A DNA stretch of 64,000 nucleotides, from NCBI GenBank assembly GCA_030263475.1, contig SZPC01000003.1:1-64000 (forward strand). Reading direction: 5' to 3'. Below are positions 54,172 through 63,820 of this stretch, piece by piece. Source of the stretch: OLB4 sp002050165. Its GTDB lineage: Bacteria; Bacteroidota; Ignavibacteria; Tepidaquicellales; Tepidaquicellaceae. The notes beneath the pieces were generated by a model. That model had not been told where the DNA came from. It made no database searches and saw nothing but the letters and a program-made list of their open reading frames with translations. Position 1 is the first letter of the stretch, and every line of letters starts with the position of its first letter. Position numbers and translations under genes: made by a program.

Positions 54172-55254
54172 TCACTTGATTAACATCATTTTTTTCGTCA
54201 TGCTGAAACCTTCTGCATTCAATGTGTAAAAGTAAACTCCGCTGGGAAGATCTGCACCCTCAAATTGTGCATTATATGTTCCTGCTTTAAGAAATCCATC
54301 AAGATAAGATGAAATCTCATTTCCCAATGCATCATAAAATTTAAGTGATACATTTCCATCGACCGGTACAGAGAAAATTATGTTGGTTGTTGGGTTGAAA
54401 GGATTTGGGAAATTCTGAGACAAATTGTATTCCGTTGGAACTGTACCGTTTGTACCTATAATCCCTGTTGGTTCATCTACAGGAATAGAAATCGAATTGA
54501 TAATATCACTTTGTGTACTTATTGAACCGAACTCTTTCCATACAAAAATAGCTATATCAGAATTTTCAGGTACAACGTCGTTTGCGAGCGTGTAATTAGT
54601 AGTAACATTTTTTACCGTACCTGTAGTCCAAGTACCTGAGGTGTGAATTACCTCACCGGTCGCACCATTAATTAGACCTTTGCAAACATGGTCATGAACG
54701 TAATTGCTGGATCCGGGGCAAGAGCTGTTTCCGGTCTGAGGATAAACCATTCCACTTTCAAGCAGAACAAGATTTACCCTGTAAGTACCATCAAGATCTT
54801 CAAGCGCAGTTACATCCAAATCAAGTGAGACATTCCTTGTACTATTATCATAGTTTATCTCAGCATCAATCCGCACTTTCGGATTGATCGAGGCTTGTTG
54901 TATAACCACCTGATTATTCCAGGCGTTTCTACTGATTACACCGCTCCGCCTTCCCACAACTCCGGTCGGATAACCAGTAAACCCGAATAATTGTCTGATG
55001 GCTAAACTGTAAGACTGCCACGGATCGCTACCTGCACCGTGATAAGCAAGCACAACTACATCTGGAAACGTAATGAGAATATTTTCAATTACGTCATGAC
55101 CACACGGACACCATTGACACCATGTTCCGGTGCAATATTCCACTGTCGTGTTGAAACTTGAATCAGTTGAATAAGTCCTTTGGGAATAAGAATAATTTGA
55201 AAAGATTAATGTAAATAGAACTGCTACTAAAAAACCAGAAAAAAATGTTTTCAT
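54172..55254 (-). CDS. Omp28-like thioredoxin-fold surface protein with T9SS domain
   Basis: 360 residues. Signal peptide (1-24, FSNYSYS), then an Omp28/thioredoxin-like domain with YCTGTWCQWCPCG near 41-53, holding a CXXC and two extra cysteines, and an alpha/beta continuation (VVVLAYHGAGSDPW). The last 80 residues are a type A sorting domain (NFPNPFNPTT, YDALGNEI, SGVYFYTL). The family is named for a 28-kDa outer-membrane protein of Porphyromonas. A redox role for the CXXC is possible but untested. It is transcribed alone with its own terminator. Confidence 0.88.
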   Translation of the reverse strand: MKTFFSGFLVAVLFTLIFSNYSYSQRTYSTDSSFNTTVEYCTGTWCQWCPCGHDVIENILITFPDVVVLAYHGAGSDPWQSYSLAIRQLFGFTGYPTGVVGRRSGVISRNAWNNQVVIQQASINPKVRIDAEINYDNSTRNVSLDLDVTALEDLDGTYRVNLVLLESGMVYPQTGNSSCPGSSNYVHDHVCKGLINGATGEVIHTSGTWTTGTVKNVTTNYTLANDVVPENSDIAIFVWKEFGSISTQSDIINSISIPVDEPTGIIGTNGTVPTEYNLSQNFPNPFNPTTNIIFSVPVDGNVSLKFYDALGNEISSYLDGFLKAGTYNAQFEGADLPSGVYFYTLNAEGFSMTKKMMLIK

Positions 55255-55321
55255 TTTTTCATTGTTTAATTTAGTTTAAAAATAATCGAATTATTTTTTT
55301 TTTCAAATACATTAAATGGAA

Positions 55322-55357
55322 AAGCGCCTCAGAATTCTCATCCTGAAACGCTTTTCA
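55322..55357 (-). terminator. Hairpin after the 39-residue frame
   Basis: AAAAGCG and CGCTTTT are the outer arms and TCAG/CTGA the inner ones, around an AT-rich loop. On the minus strand it follows the stop of the small acidic frame by about 25 bp. The T tail is short, so strength is uncertain. Confidence 0.55.
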
Positions 55358-55381
55358 TTGGGGAGATACTACAATTATTTG

Positions 55382-55501
55382 CTATGCTTCGCTTTCTTCA
55401 TCATTATCCGCATCACTGTCATTACAATCATCAGAGTTTTCTCTATTGTGATTGTTCAGATCGTCATCTTCGGGAAGCGGAATTGAAATTTCAACTGACA
55501 T
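55382..55501 (-). CDS. Candidate acidic microprotein, 39 aa
   Basis: ATG at 55501 to TAG at 55382 gives 39 residues beginning MSVEISIPLPEDDD, with nearly half Asp, Glu or Asn and a single cysteine in the second half. There is no signal peptide or family match. A hairpin follows within 60 bases, which suggests a transcript of its own in an otherwise empty 419-bp gap between two surface-protein genes. No good ribosome-binding site is visible. It may be a small peptide or chance. Confidence 0.4.
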   Translation of the reverse strand: MSVEISIPLPEDDDLNNHNRENSDDCNDSDADNDEESEA

Positions 55502-55599
55502 ACTTGTTTAATTAATTTGGTACCAAACTATATATAAGAATTTAAAATCCCAAAGAGAAATTTCTTCATTTGTAAAAAAATATCCGTCTTTATAACAAA

Positions 55600-55637
55600 A
55601 AATAAAAAAATCCATTACTACAAAGTAATGGATTTTT
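55600..55637. terminator. Terminator of the S8 peptidase gene
   Basis: TCCATTACT (55611-55619) and AGTAATGGA (55624-55632) pair over 9 bp around a 4-nt loop, extended by A/T pairs. On the minus strand the hairpin ends in a long T run. It lies 37 bp past the peptidase stop. Confidence 0.87.
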
Positions 55638-55673
55638 AAATACAAATTAATTCGGGAGTATTTACTTTGCCGA

Positions 55674-58079
55674 TTATTTGACCAGCAACATTTTTCTGGA
55701 TTCTGTAAAATCGCCGGCTTCTATTCTATAATAATACACACCGCTTGAAAGCCCTTTGAAATCATTGGCATCAAATTCTACAGTATAGTTTCCCCTCTTT
55801 TTGTGACCATGAACAAGAATACCAATCTCCCGACCCAAAACATTGAACACTTTAATTGTTACTAACCCATCCTTCGGAATAGTGTAGTTTATTAAAGTTG
55901 ACGGATTGAACGGATTCGGAAAGTTTTGTGCTAAATTGTAGGTTAAATCTGAACTTTGATTTGGGTTGCTAATCCCGGTTGTCATATTTAACGGGAAATT
56001 GTTACTAAAAGCTGTAGTTGTGTAATATGAAGTTGCGCTGTTGGTGTCAGAAATCTCAAGCGATATGGTCTTACCTGATGATGAAGAATTTGTATTAGCA
56101 GCAAGTATTAAAGTACGCGGCTGATTTAGATACTTAAATTTTAATCCGTCGAAATCAAGTTGTGAGGAATTGAACGGAACGGATGCTATCCAAATATCAC
56201 CATCAGAAATAGAACTATTTTCATCAACATCGAAATACAAATCAAATGAGTTAACATCAGACGCAACCGCATTTGTCGTCACATTATAGAGCAAATGTTT
56301 TAAAGATCCAACTTCGGGTGAAACATCAGTCCAGATTTTTATACCTGCAATCTCCATTGCTGTATCTGCGCCGGTAAATGTACTTGACATGAACATATTG
56401 CTTCCGCCCGCAATACCCTGAAGATAAAACTTTGGAGAAGTTGTAGCGTTTAAAGCGTCAATTCTTCCAGCGCCGTATCTAGTATCTTTGCCCGGGGCAC
56501 CTTTTTCAATTGCCGTCAATTGTATAACTTTCGCAACATCCTGAGGTAACATTTCGGGATTTACGTCAAGCATGAGAGCAATTAAACCTGCCGTGTGCGG
56601 GGTTGCAGATGAGGTACCGCCAAAAGAAGAGTAACCGTTGCTTGTAGAGATCGACATTGTTCCTTCGCCCGGTGCAGATACATCAGGTTTTAATAATCCC
56701 ATCGAATCCGGGTTCGCCGGATTAGTCATGCTATACGGATAATCCTCGTATCCCGGTACGGGTGGATACGGATATGTTCCCGGCAATCCGAGATTCCTGA
56801 AATCAGTCCATGCTGATGGTCCGTGCGGTGATGAAGAGGTAATTATATCTGACGAAGCATTAACGTTTCCAACACCGATTACGCCACCAATACCGCCGAC
56901 TAATATTTGGTCGGGATGAACCCAAGGTGCGGGAACATTACCTGCTGCAGATATATTTACCGGTACAGGAGCGCTGCCAAGATTATTACCATCGTTACTG
57001 GTTGAATTTGCATGCACCATTCCGGCCGCAAGCGACATATCTGTTACTAATCTAAACTGGAAATAATTAGGTTTTGGGTTCATGTACCACTTCCATGACA
57101 ATGAACTTGTAACAATATCGCAACCCATTTCAAGCGCATACTGGAATGCAGACCATTGGGCAGATTCACCGGATGAATTTCTCATCAAAAGACACTGTGC
57201 ACCCGGAGCGACACCGGTTTGAGTACCCATTGTACCATCTCCGCATACCTGCCCGAATGTTGAGGTGCCATGAGAAGAAGATGTAATTTGTCCGCTGTTG
57301 TTAGTGAAATCCCAACCTACCAAATCATCAACCTTTCCGTTACCATCATCATCAACTCCGTTCAAGTCACCGGCATCGTATGTCGATGTTAATCCGCTGC
57401 CGTAGGTTATCGTTTTTCCGTTACTATTGGCATCTTCACCGAGATTTTGGAAAGTTCTATTGACAACATCCTGATGCTGCCATTTAAATCCGTTATCTGA
57501 ATTTCCAACAAGAACGCCATTACCGTTTATTCCTAACGCCCACACCTGTGGTGCCCGTATCAATGTCAATCCTATCTGCGGTGCTGAAAAATTTACGGAT
57601 GCTCCGATAAACGGAGCCCTCTCGATGCTATTATCTATGAGCATTTCCTCCGCATGTGTTTTATCGTACCCGATGAATGAAATTTCCGCAAATTCATTTG
57701 CAAGTTCGTAAATAACTTCAGAACTTGCTTCAAGCCTTATTGAATTATTAATCCAAAGGTATTCAACAAATTCAACTGAATTTGAGCCCTCCAGATTCGA
57801 AAGGTAATTTCTTGCAGAATGCTGGTACTGATTTGAAAATGACTTTAACCTGTTTATTACTATATTCCGCCTCTGATCTTTCGGTGTATCGTACGAGATG
57901 TCCGCAAAGTCTGACAAAGTTAAATAATCATTGAACAAAATGTAAATCGGATACTTTTGTAATGGATTATCCGAATTCTGCATTTCATTCAATAAGAAGG
58001 GATGTATCTTTGAATTATCAGCTTCTGAAATTCCTGATATTAATACAGTGAGAAATAATGTTAATAAGATTTTCTTCAT
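55674..58079 (-). CDS. Subtilisin-like serine protease with T9SS sorting domain
   Basis: 801 residues: signal peptide (1-20), propeptide-like region (about 25-150), peptidase S8 domain (about 185-550), beta-rich segment, and type A sorting domain (NFPNPFNPST, FNVLGREI, SGVYYYRI). The triad is complete: Asp195 in GNSDNGF (DNG for the usual DTG), His270 in SHGTSTFG and Ser490 in GTSSATPHTAG. An Asp-rich insert GDLNGVDDDGNGKVDD at 237-252 looks like a calcium loop. It should be secreted and activated outside the cell. It has its own terminator. Confidence 0.95.
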   Translation of the reverse strand: MKKILLTLFLTVLISGISEADNSKIHPFLLNEMQNSDNPLQKYPIYILFNDYLTLSDFADISYDTPKDQRRNIVINRLKSFSNQYQHSARNYLSNLEGSNSVEFVEYLWINNSIRLEASSEVIYELANEFAEISFIGYDKTHAEEMLIDNSIERAPFIGASVNFSAPQIGLTLIRAPQVWALGINGNGVLVGNSDNGFKWQHQDVVNRTFQNLGEDANSNGKTITYGSGLTSTYDAGDLNGVDDDGNGKVDDLVGWDFTNNSGQITSSSHGTSTFGQVCGDGTMGTQTGVAPGAQCLLMRNSSGESAQWSAFQYALEMGCDIVTSSLSWKWYMNPKPNYFQFRLVTDMSLAAGMVHANSTSNDGNNLGSAPVPVNISAAGNVPAPWVHPDQILVGGIGGVIGVGNVNASSDIITSSSPHGPSAWTDFRNLGLPGTYPYPPVPGYEDYPYSMTNPANPDSMGLLKPDVSAPGEGTMSISTSNGYSSFGGTSSATPHTAGLIALMLDVNPEMLPQDVAKVIQLTAIEKGAPGKDTRYGAGRIDALNATTSPKFYLQGIAGGSNMFMSSTFTGADTAMEIAGIKIWTDVSPEVGSLKHLLYNVTTNAVASDVNSFDLYFDVDENSSISDGDIWIASVPFNSSQLDFDGLKFKYLNQPRTLILAANTNSSSSGKTISLEISDTNSATSYYTTTAFSNNFPLNMTTGISNPNQSSDLTYNLAQNFPNPFNPSTLINYTIPKDGLVTIKVFNVLGREIGILVHGHKKRGNYTVEFDANDFKGLSSGVYYYRIEAGDFTESRKMLLVK

Positions 58080-58407
58080 TTGAGTTTTGTTAAGTGGATT
58101 AGACGTAATTTTAAATGTTTTTGAGGGATTTTACAATACAAATTCGATTCTTTGAAACTAAAAAATCTAATTAACAAATTTAATTTTTTTTTAAAAACTG
58201 ACTCGATAACTATTTTCGATAAATCCGAACTCTGGAAATTCCAAACCATTTTTTATTGGTAATCTGTCATTACCACACCAACAATAAACATTATAGAGCT
58301 TTGGTTAATTATCTTAAATTTAAAGCTATTAACAATGATATGTTCAAATATATTATGTTCGGGTTTTGGAAGTGCATCAGCGGGATAACCATGGGGTTGG
58401 ATTTTTG
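58080..58407. other. Intergenic region without a visible gene
   Basis: These 328 AT-rich bases separate the protease start from the tRNA-Ala. They probably hold the protease promoter. A plus-strand frame running into the tRNA is spurious (see rejected list). I see no hairpin or repeat worth naming. Confidence 0.5.
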
Positions 58408-58480
58408 TGGAGCCAAGGGGAATCGAACCCCTAACCCCTAGCTTGCAAAGCTAGTGCTCTACCAATTGAGCTATGGCCCC
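58408..58480 (-). tRNA. tRNA-Ala (anticodon UGC)
   Basis: The minus strand gives acceptor arms GGGGCCA and TGGCTCC with one G-U pair, D-arm AGCTCAATTGGTAGAGC, anticodon arm CTAGC-TTTGCAA-GCTAG, and T-arm with GGTTCGATTCC. The anticodon is TGC. CCA is not encoded. The G-U in the acceptor stem is at the third pair, a common identity-related position in tRNA-Ala. No rRNA operon is adjacent. Confidence 0.97.
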
Positions 58481-58683
58481 TTTGAATCTGATTAGATTAA
58501 TTGTGTTTGCAAAAATAACATATGTGTATAAATAGAATCAAAAAATACAAACAGACAATTATCTCTTGTTACTTATATCAGTTTCGGTTTTCATTCAACG
58601 CATGTTCACGCTATGATCAAACCGGAAGTTACAAAAATATTGATTAAGGTTTTAAACTTCAATCACGATTTTTATATTTGTAT

Positions 58684-59769
58684 ATGAAAACTAAACTTCT
58701 CTGTGTTATTGCATTATTATTGTTTGCAATTCAAATTTCATATGCAGATTCATTAAGTACAAAGGACACATTAATTATCGGTACAAAAGAAGCTGAACCA
58801 TTCGTTATAAAAAATTCTGATGGGTCACTGTCGGGTATGAGTATTAACCTAATCCGGGATATTCTAACGGATTCTGAAATAGAATTCAAGTTTCAACAGT
58901 TTGGATCACTAGATAAACTCATTCAAGCCACCCGGGATTCGAGTGTAGATTTGTCCATTTCCGCGATCAGCATTACACCGGAACGCGAATTACTGATAGA
59001 TTTTTCGCAACCGTATTTTATTTCATCTTTAGGAATCGCAGTATTAAACAAAAACGAGAAAACATTTATCACACAGTATCTGGACTTTTTTTCGGGTGAA
59101 TTTCTCCTCGTTCTGCTCGGACTTTCAATTTTACTTGTGATTTTCGGGGTTATTTTCTGGTTGTTTGAACATAAGAAAAATCCCGATCAATTCGGCGGTT
59201 CTTTTATTAAAGGAATCGGTTCAGGTTTTTGGTATTCCGTGGTGACTCTTTGCACGGTAGGGTACGGTGATAAAGCACCGAAAACATTGGGCGGTAGGAT
59301 TGTTGCCACTCTATTCATGATAAAAAGCCTTGTAATTGTTTCAAGCTTTACTGCTGCCATAACAACTTCACTTACACTCGGAAGTCTCGGTTCTAAAGTT
59401 GATTCTAAAAGTGACTTGTATAACGTAAATGTGGGTACAATCATCTCATCCTCAAGCGCACACTATCTGACAGAAAATAAAATAAAATTTTTTGGCTATA
59501 AGTCCATCTCTCAAGCGCTCAAAGGTTTGTCTGATGGCGAAATAGATGCTTTCGTTTATGACAGACCGATTATCTCTTATAATATAAACAGGGGCGAATA
59601 TAAAAATATTTCTTTGTTGAGCGAAACTTTCAGTATTCAATACTATGGAGTTGCAATGCCGAAAGGCAGCAGTTTGAGAAAAAAAATGAATGTGGAACTT
59701 TTAGATTATATTGACAGTGAAGCTTGGGATAAAATCAATTTCTTTTATCTCGGAAAAACTATTGACTGA
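58684..59769 (+). CDS. GluR0-like ligand-gated potassium channel
   Basis: 361 residues from ATG 58684. Signal peptide (MKTKLLCVIALLLFAIQIS), periplasmic amino-acid-binding lobe 1 (about 29-130, with ISITPERE supplying the ligand-binding Arg101), membrane helix, pore loop with the potassium filter TVGYG at 191-195, second helix with SSFTAAITTSLTL, and lobe 2 (about 240-361, with YDRPI giving Asp293). The order of binding lobe, pore, binding lobe is that of ionotropic glutamate receptors, and SFTAAITTSL matches their gating motif SYTANLAAF. It should open a potassium path when an amino acid binds outside. It stands alone after the tRNA. Confidence 0.93.
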   Translation: MKTKLLCVIALLLFAIQISYADSLSTKDTLIIGTKEAEPFVIKNSDGSLSGMSINLIRDILTDSEIEFKFQQFGSLDKLIQATRDSSVDLSISAISITPERELLIDFSQPYFISSLGIAVLNKNEKTFITQYLDFFSGEFLLVLLGLSILLVIFGVIFWLFEHKKNPDQFGGSFIKGIGSGFWYSVVTLCTVGYGDKAPKTLGGRIVATLFMIKSLVIVSSFTAAITTSLTLGSLGSKVDSKSDLYNVNVGTIISSSSAHYLTENKIKFFGYKSISQALKGLSDGEIDAFVYDRPIISYNINRGEYKNISLLSETFSIQYYGVAMPKGSSLRKKMNVELLDYIDSEAWDKINFFYLGKTID

Positions 59770-60052
59770 ATTAATTATCCGGGATTGATATAAAATAAAA
59801 GGAGTAACAAACCAAAAACAACTTTTACCGGAGAGTTATTACATTTCTCGCAATAGCAACTAATTTATTTTAATAATACAGTTAAAGCATTTTTTATACT
59901 TTCAGGTTTTATTAATTTTTGCACAGAGTAAAAATAAACTTATTCAAAAATTTTTAAACAAAACTGGAACAGTCGTATCCTGGAGCAGGTTTTTTGTAAA
60001 TATAACTGTACGATTTAAATCATTTTAATAATCCTTTTATTTTACAAATTTA

Positions 60053-60925
60053 ATGGAAACTCCAAAAATGAAAAACATATTATACCCGACCGACTTCTCG
60101 CTTACTTCACGATGTTCAATTCCGTTTTTAATTGAATTCGCAAATAAAACCGGCGCATCAATACACATTCTCAACATATTCAGTGTAAACATTTACGATC
60201 CAAATATGCCGGCGGAGCTTATGATGAGCGCATATCAGCAGGCTGAAGCATCCTCAAAAGAAAATCTAGATTTACTGAAGAAAGAATTAGAGGGCTACAA
60301 TCAAACTCACGGTAGAGGCGCACAATCTACATATAATTTATTTACCATATCACGGCAGGGACTGGTTGTGGATGAGATTTTAAATTACGTTGAGGATAAT
60401 AATATTGACATTGTTGTAATGGGAACTACAGGCGCAAGCGGTATTCTGGAAAAAATTATAGGTAGTAATGCAGCCAGCGTTATTGAGAAATGTCCGAAAC
60501 CTGTACTGGCAATTCCGGACAAAGCGGAATTTCGTGGAATAAACAATATCGTTTACGCTACAGATTTAGAAGAAAAAGAACTTAATGAAATTAAAATTTT
60601 GGCGGGAATTTCCAAACTATTCAACGCTGAGCTTACTCTGCTTCATGTTTGTAATGAAAAGGAAACTGCCATTATGGAAGATAAAGAGAAAATTTTTAAC
60701 GAACTCAAGGTTGAAATTGATTACATGAAAACCAACCTCGAAATGGTTCAAAATGAAAATGTAATTAATGGAATTGACGATTACGTATCCAAACATAAAA
60801 CCGATATCATTGCAATGGCAACCCACAGGAGAAGTTTGCTTGGGAAAATTTTCGACCGCAGCCTTACCAAACAGATGGCATATCATACTCGTATCCCATT
60901 GCTTGCACTTGAAAGAGAGAGCTGA
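60053..60925 (+). CDS. Tandem universal stress protein
   Basis: 290 residues with two UspA domains (about 6-155 and 158-290). Domain 1 has ILYPTDFS and the nucleotide-binding pattern GTTGASGILEKIIGSNAASV. Domain 2 begins NNIVYATDLEE and ends ATHRRSLLGKIFDRSLTKQM, where the glycine spacing is altered. Translation may start at Met1 or at Met6 (MKNILYP). Family members are cytoplasmic stress proteins, some binding ATP. It is followed 45 bp later by polA on the same strand. Confidence 0.93.
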   Translation: METPKMKNILYPTDFSLTSRCSIPFLIEFANKTGASIHILNIFSVNIYDPNMPAELMMSAYQQAEASSKENLDLLKKELEGYNQTHGRGAQSTYNLFTISRQGLVVDEILNYVEDNNIDIVVMGTTGASGILEKIIGSNAASVIEKCPKPVLAIPDKAEFRGINNIVYATDLEEKELNEIKILAGISKLFNAELTLLHVCNEKETAIMEDKEKIFNELKVEIDYMKTNLEMVQNENVINGIDDYVSKHKTDIIAMATHRRSLLGKIFDRSLTKQMAYHTRIPLLALERES

Positions 60926-60970
60926 ATTTGAACCGCCTTTTTCTATTCAACAAACTAAAAACATTTTCCA

Positions 60971-63820
60971 ATGGCAGGTAAGTTATTCCTGATTGACGGA
61001 ATGGCGATGATATACAGGTCATACTTTGCAATGATCTCCAACCCGTTGATAAATTCCAAAGGAAAGAATACATCAGCTGTATTCGGATTTTTAAATTCAC
61101 TGCAACGTATTTTAGACGATGAGAAGCCGGAGTACATCGCGGTTTGCTTTGATACAGAAAAGCCGACTTTCAGGCACGAAGAGTTTCCCGAATACAAAGC
61201 TCAAAGAATGGAAATCCCGACTGATATGCCGTGGCAGATCGATGCAGTCAAAGATATCATCCGAGCTTTAAATATTCCACTAATAGAAAAAGATGGTTTC
61301 GAAGCTGACGACATTATCGGGACTTTAACCAAGTTGGCACAAAAAGATAAAATTGAAACATATATGGTTACGCCTGATAAAGACTTTATGCAACTTGTTA
61401 ATGATAAAGTTTTCCTTTACAAACCTTCTCGCAACCTTTACGGCAACAAGGTTAAAGATGTTGAAATTTATAATAGCGAAAAAGTTCGTGAAAAGTTCGG
61501 AGTTCCACCCGATAAAGTAGTTCAGGTATTAGCTTTGATGGGCGATACATCAGATAACATACCCGGCGTTAAAGGCGTAGGTGAGAAGACTGCAATGAAT
61601 CTCATACAAAATTTCGGGTCAGTCGAAGATCTATACAACCGAATTGAGGAAATAAAAAAACCTAAATTAAAAGAAAACCTCATAAACGACCACGATAACG
61701 CATTGCTTGCAGAAAGGCTCGTTACAATCTCAACAGATGTACCACTCTCAGTTCATATATCTGACCTGAAGCGAAAACTACCCGATTCGGAAAAACTTTT
61801 ACCGTTATTGGAAGAATTGGAATTCAAATCCTTCATCAAAAAATATTCCACAAAAAGCGAAGGCGAGTTTGAAACTCCAAATATTTCTATCAGAGCGGAG
61901 CGGGTAACTGGTATTGAAGTTAATCAACCTGAAACATCAAAAACTTTTAAAACAATTAATGATACTGAGCATAAATACTTTACAATTAAAAATGAGGATG
62001 AATTAGACAGGTTATTCGGACACCTCTCGAAGCAGGATTTGATTTGTTTCGATACAGAGACCACTTCTACCGATCCGATGCAATGCGAACTTGTCGGGTG
62101 TTCATTTGCTTATAAAGAAGGTGAAGCATACTATATTCCCGTTAGCAATGAAAAGAATTCAAGCGGACAAAATGCGAATTCACTTTTCAGTCTGACTGCT
62201 GAAAATGAAAAAATTTATCAATCACTGCCGATTGAAATCGTTATACGTAAATTAAAACCGTTACTGGAAAATAAAAAAATTAAATTTGTCGGACAAAATA
62301 TAAAGTACGATTATATTGTAATGAAAAACTACGGAATCGAAATTGCAAATATTTACTTTGACTCTTTGATAGGAGCATACATACTTGATTCCGATGGAAG
62401 CCACAATATGGATTATCTGTCAGAAAAATATCTCGGATATACTCCCATTTCAATCAAAGAGCTGATCGGTTCCGGCAAAAACCAAACCACAATTGATAAA
62501 GTAGAAGTTGAAAAAGTAAGCGAGTATGCTGCGGAGGATGCGGATATAACACTCCAACTGTATCATCGTTTAAAATATGAACTCGAGAAAATTAATCTGT
62601 ACAAGTTGTGTTACGATATTGAATTTCCCCTTGTGAAAGTTCTCGGTGATATGGAATTCGAGGGGATAAAGGTTGACAAAAATATTCTCTCAATAATAGA
62701 TAAAGAGCTTGTAAAGTTGATTATTAAATATGAAAATGAAATATATAATCTCGCCGGGACAAAGTTTAACATTAACTCTACAAAGCAATTGTCTGACATT
62801 CTATTCGGAGAGCTAAGTCTGAAGCCGTCGAGAAAAACGAAGACTGGTTATTCAACTGATTCCAAAGTGCTGGAGGAGATCAAGGATCAACATCCGATAG
62901 CGAAGGCAATAATTGATTATCGAATGCTCACAAAACTGAAGAGTACGTACATAGAAGGTTTAACTAAAGCAATTAACCCCAAAACCGGCAGAGTACATAC
63001 TTCTTACAATCAGATTATTGCCTCGACCGGAAGGTTATCAAGCGTTAATCCAAACCTGCAAAATGTACCGATACGAACAGACGCAGGTAGGAGCATTAGG
63101 AAAGCATTCGTTCCCGGTAATCGTGAATCGTTAATTATGTCGGCAGATTATTCGCAGATAGAACTTCGGATTATGGCACACTTCTCTAATGATGAAAATA
63201 TGATCAGCGCCTTCAAGCGAAACCATGACATTCACACTGCAACATCAATGAGGATTTTCGGGGTCAAGAAAAGCGAAGTTACACCAAACATGCGGAGAAA
63301 AGCCAAAGAGGTGAACTTCGGTATAATTTACGGTATAGGAGCTTTCGGATTGGCGAACCGGCTGGAAATAAAAAACTCGGAAGCTAAAGATATAATTGAA
63401 AAATATTTCCGTGAATATCCGAAAGTAAGAGATTATATGGAACGGACTAAAGAGTTCGCTCACGATCATGGTTACGTTGAAACACTTATGGGAAGACGGA
63501 GGTATCTCCCGCAAATTAATAATCAAAACGCATCTGCACGAGCTGAAGATGAAAGGGCTGCTATCAACATGCCAATTCAGGGTACTGCTGCCGATATGAT
63601 TAAGATTGCAATGATTAATATACAGGAAGCATTTAAAAAGAAAAAGTACCGGACCAAAATGCTGCTTCAGGTTCACGATGAACTTATCTTTGAAGTCGCA
63701 AAAGTTGAACTTGAAGAAGTAAAAGATGTCGTAACCCGAAATATGAAAAATGCATTAAAGCTGAATGTCCCGATTGAAGTTGAAATAGGTGTCGGCGATA
63801 GCTGGTACGATGCACATTAA
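60971..63820 (+). CDS. polA: DNA polymerase I
   Basis: 949 residues. The 5'-3' exonuclease domain (1-295) has FLIDGMAMIYRSYFA and GDTSDNIPGVKGVGEKTA. The 3'-5' proofreading domain keeps its acidic residues: CFDTETT (exo I), VGQNIKYDY (exo II) and YAAEDADIT (exo III), so proofreading should be active. The polymerase domain shows motif A SADYSQIELRI, motif B RRKAKEVNFGIIYG and motif C QVHDELIFEV. Family A polymerases fill gaps and remove Okazaki primers. The length is typical and nothing is missing. No terminator is visible in the 100 bp that follow. Confidence 0.98.
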   Translation: MAGKLFLIDGMAMIYRSYFAMISNPLINSKGKNTSAVFGFLNSLQRILDDEKPEYIAVCFDTEKPTFRHEEFPEYKAQRMEIPTDMPWQIDAVKDIIRALNIPLIEKDGFEADDIIGTLTKLAQKDKIETYMVTPDKDFMQLVNDKVFLYKPSRNLYGNKVKDVEIYNSEKVREKFGVPPDKVVQVLALMGDTSDNIPGVKGVGEKTAMNLIQNFGSVEDLYNRIEEIKKPKLKENLINDHDNALLAERLVTISTDVPLSVHISDLKRKLPDSEKLLPLLEELEFKSFIKKYSTKSEGEFETPNISIRAERVTGIEVNQPETSKTFKTINDTEHKYFTIKNEDELDRLFGHLSKQDLICFDTETTSTDPMQCELVGCSFAYKEGEAYYIPVSNEKNSSGQNANSLFSLTAENEKIYQSLPIEIVIRKLKPLLENKKIKFVGQNIKYDYIVMKNYGIEIANIYFDSLIGAYILDSDGSHNMDYLSEKYLGYTPISIKELIGSGKNQTTIDKVEVEKVSEYAAEDADITLQLYHRLKYELEKINLYKLCYDIEFPLVKVLGDMEFEGIKVDKNILSIIDKELVKLIIKYENEIYNLAGTKFNINSTKQLSDILFGELSLKPSRKTKTGYSTDSKVLEEIKDQHPIAKAIIDYRMLTKLKSTYIEGLTKAINPKTGRVHTSYNQIIASTGRLSSVNPNLQNVPIRTDAGRSIRKAFVPGNRESLIMSADYSQIELRIMAHFSNDENMISAFKRNHDIHTATSMRIFGVKKSEVTPNMRRKAKEVNFGIIYGIGAFGLANRLEIKNSEAKDIIEKYFREYPKVRDYMERTKEFAHDHGYVETLMGRRRYLPQINNQNASARAEDERAAINMPIQGTAADMIKIAMINIQEAFKKKKYRTKMLLQVHDELIFEVAKVELEEVKDVVTRNMKNALKLNVPIEVEIGVGDSWYDAH

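Noticed and set aside
58256..58441. 61-codon plus-strand frame ending in GNRTPNP
   Set aside because: The tail is antisense tRNA-Ala, a well-known false protein, and the rest has no support.
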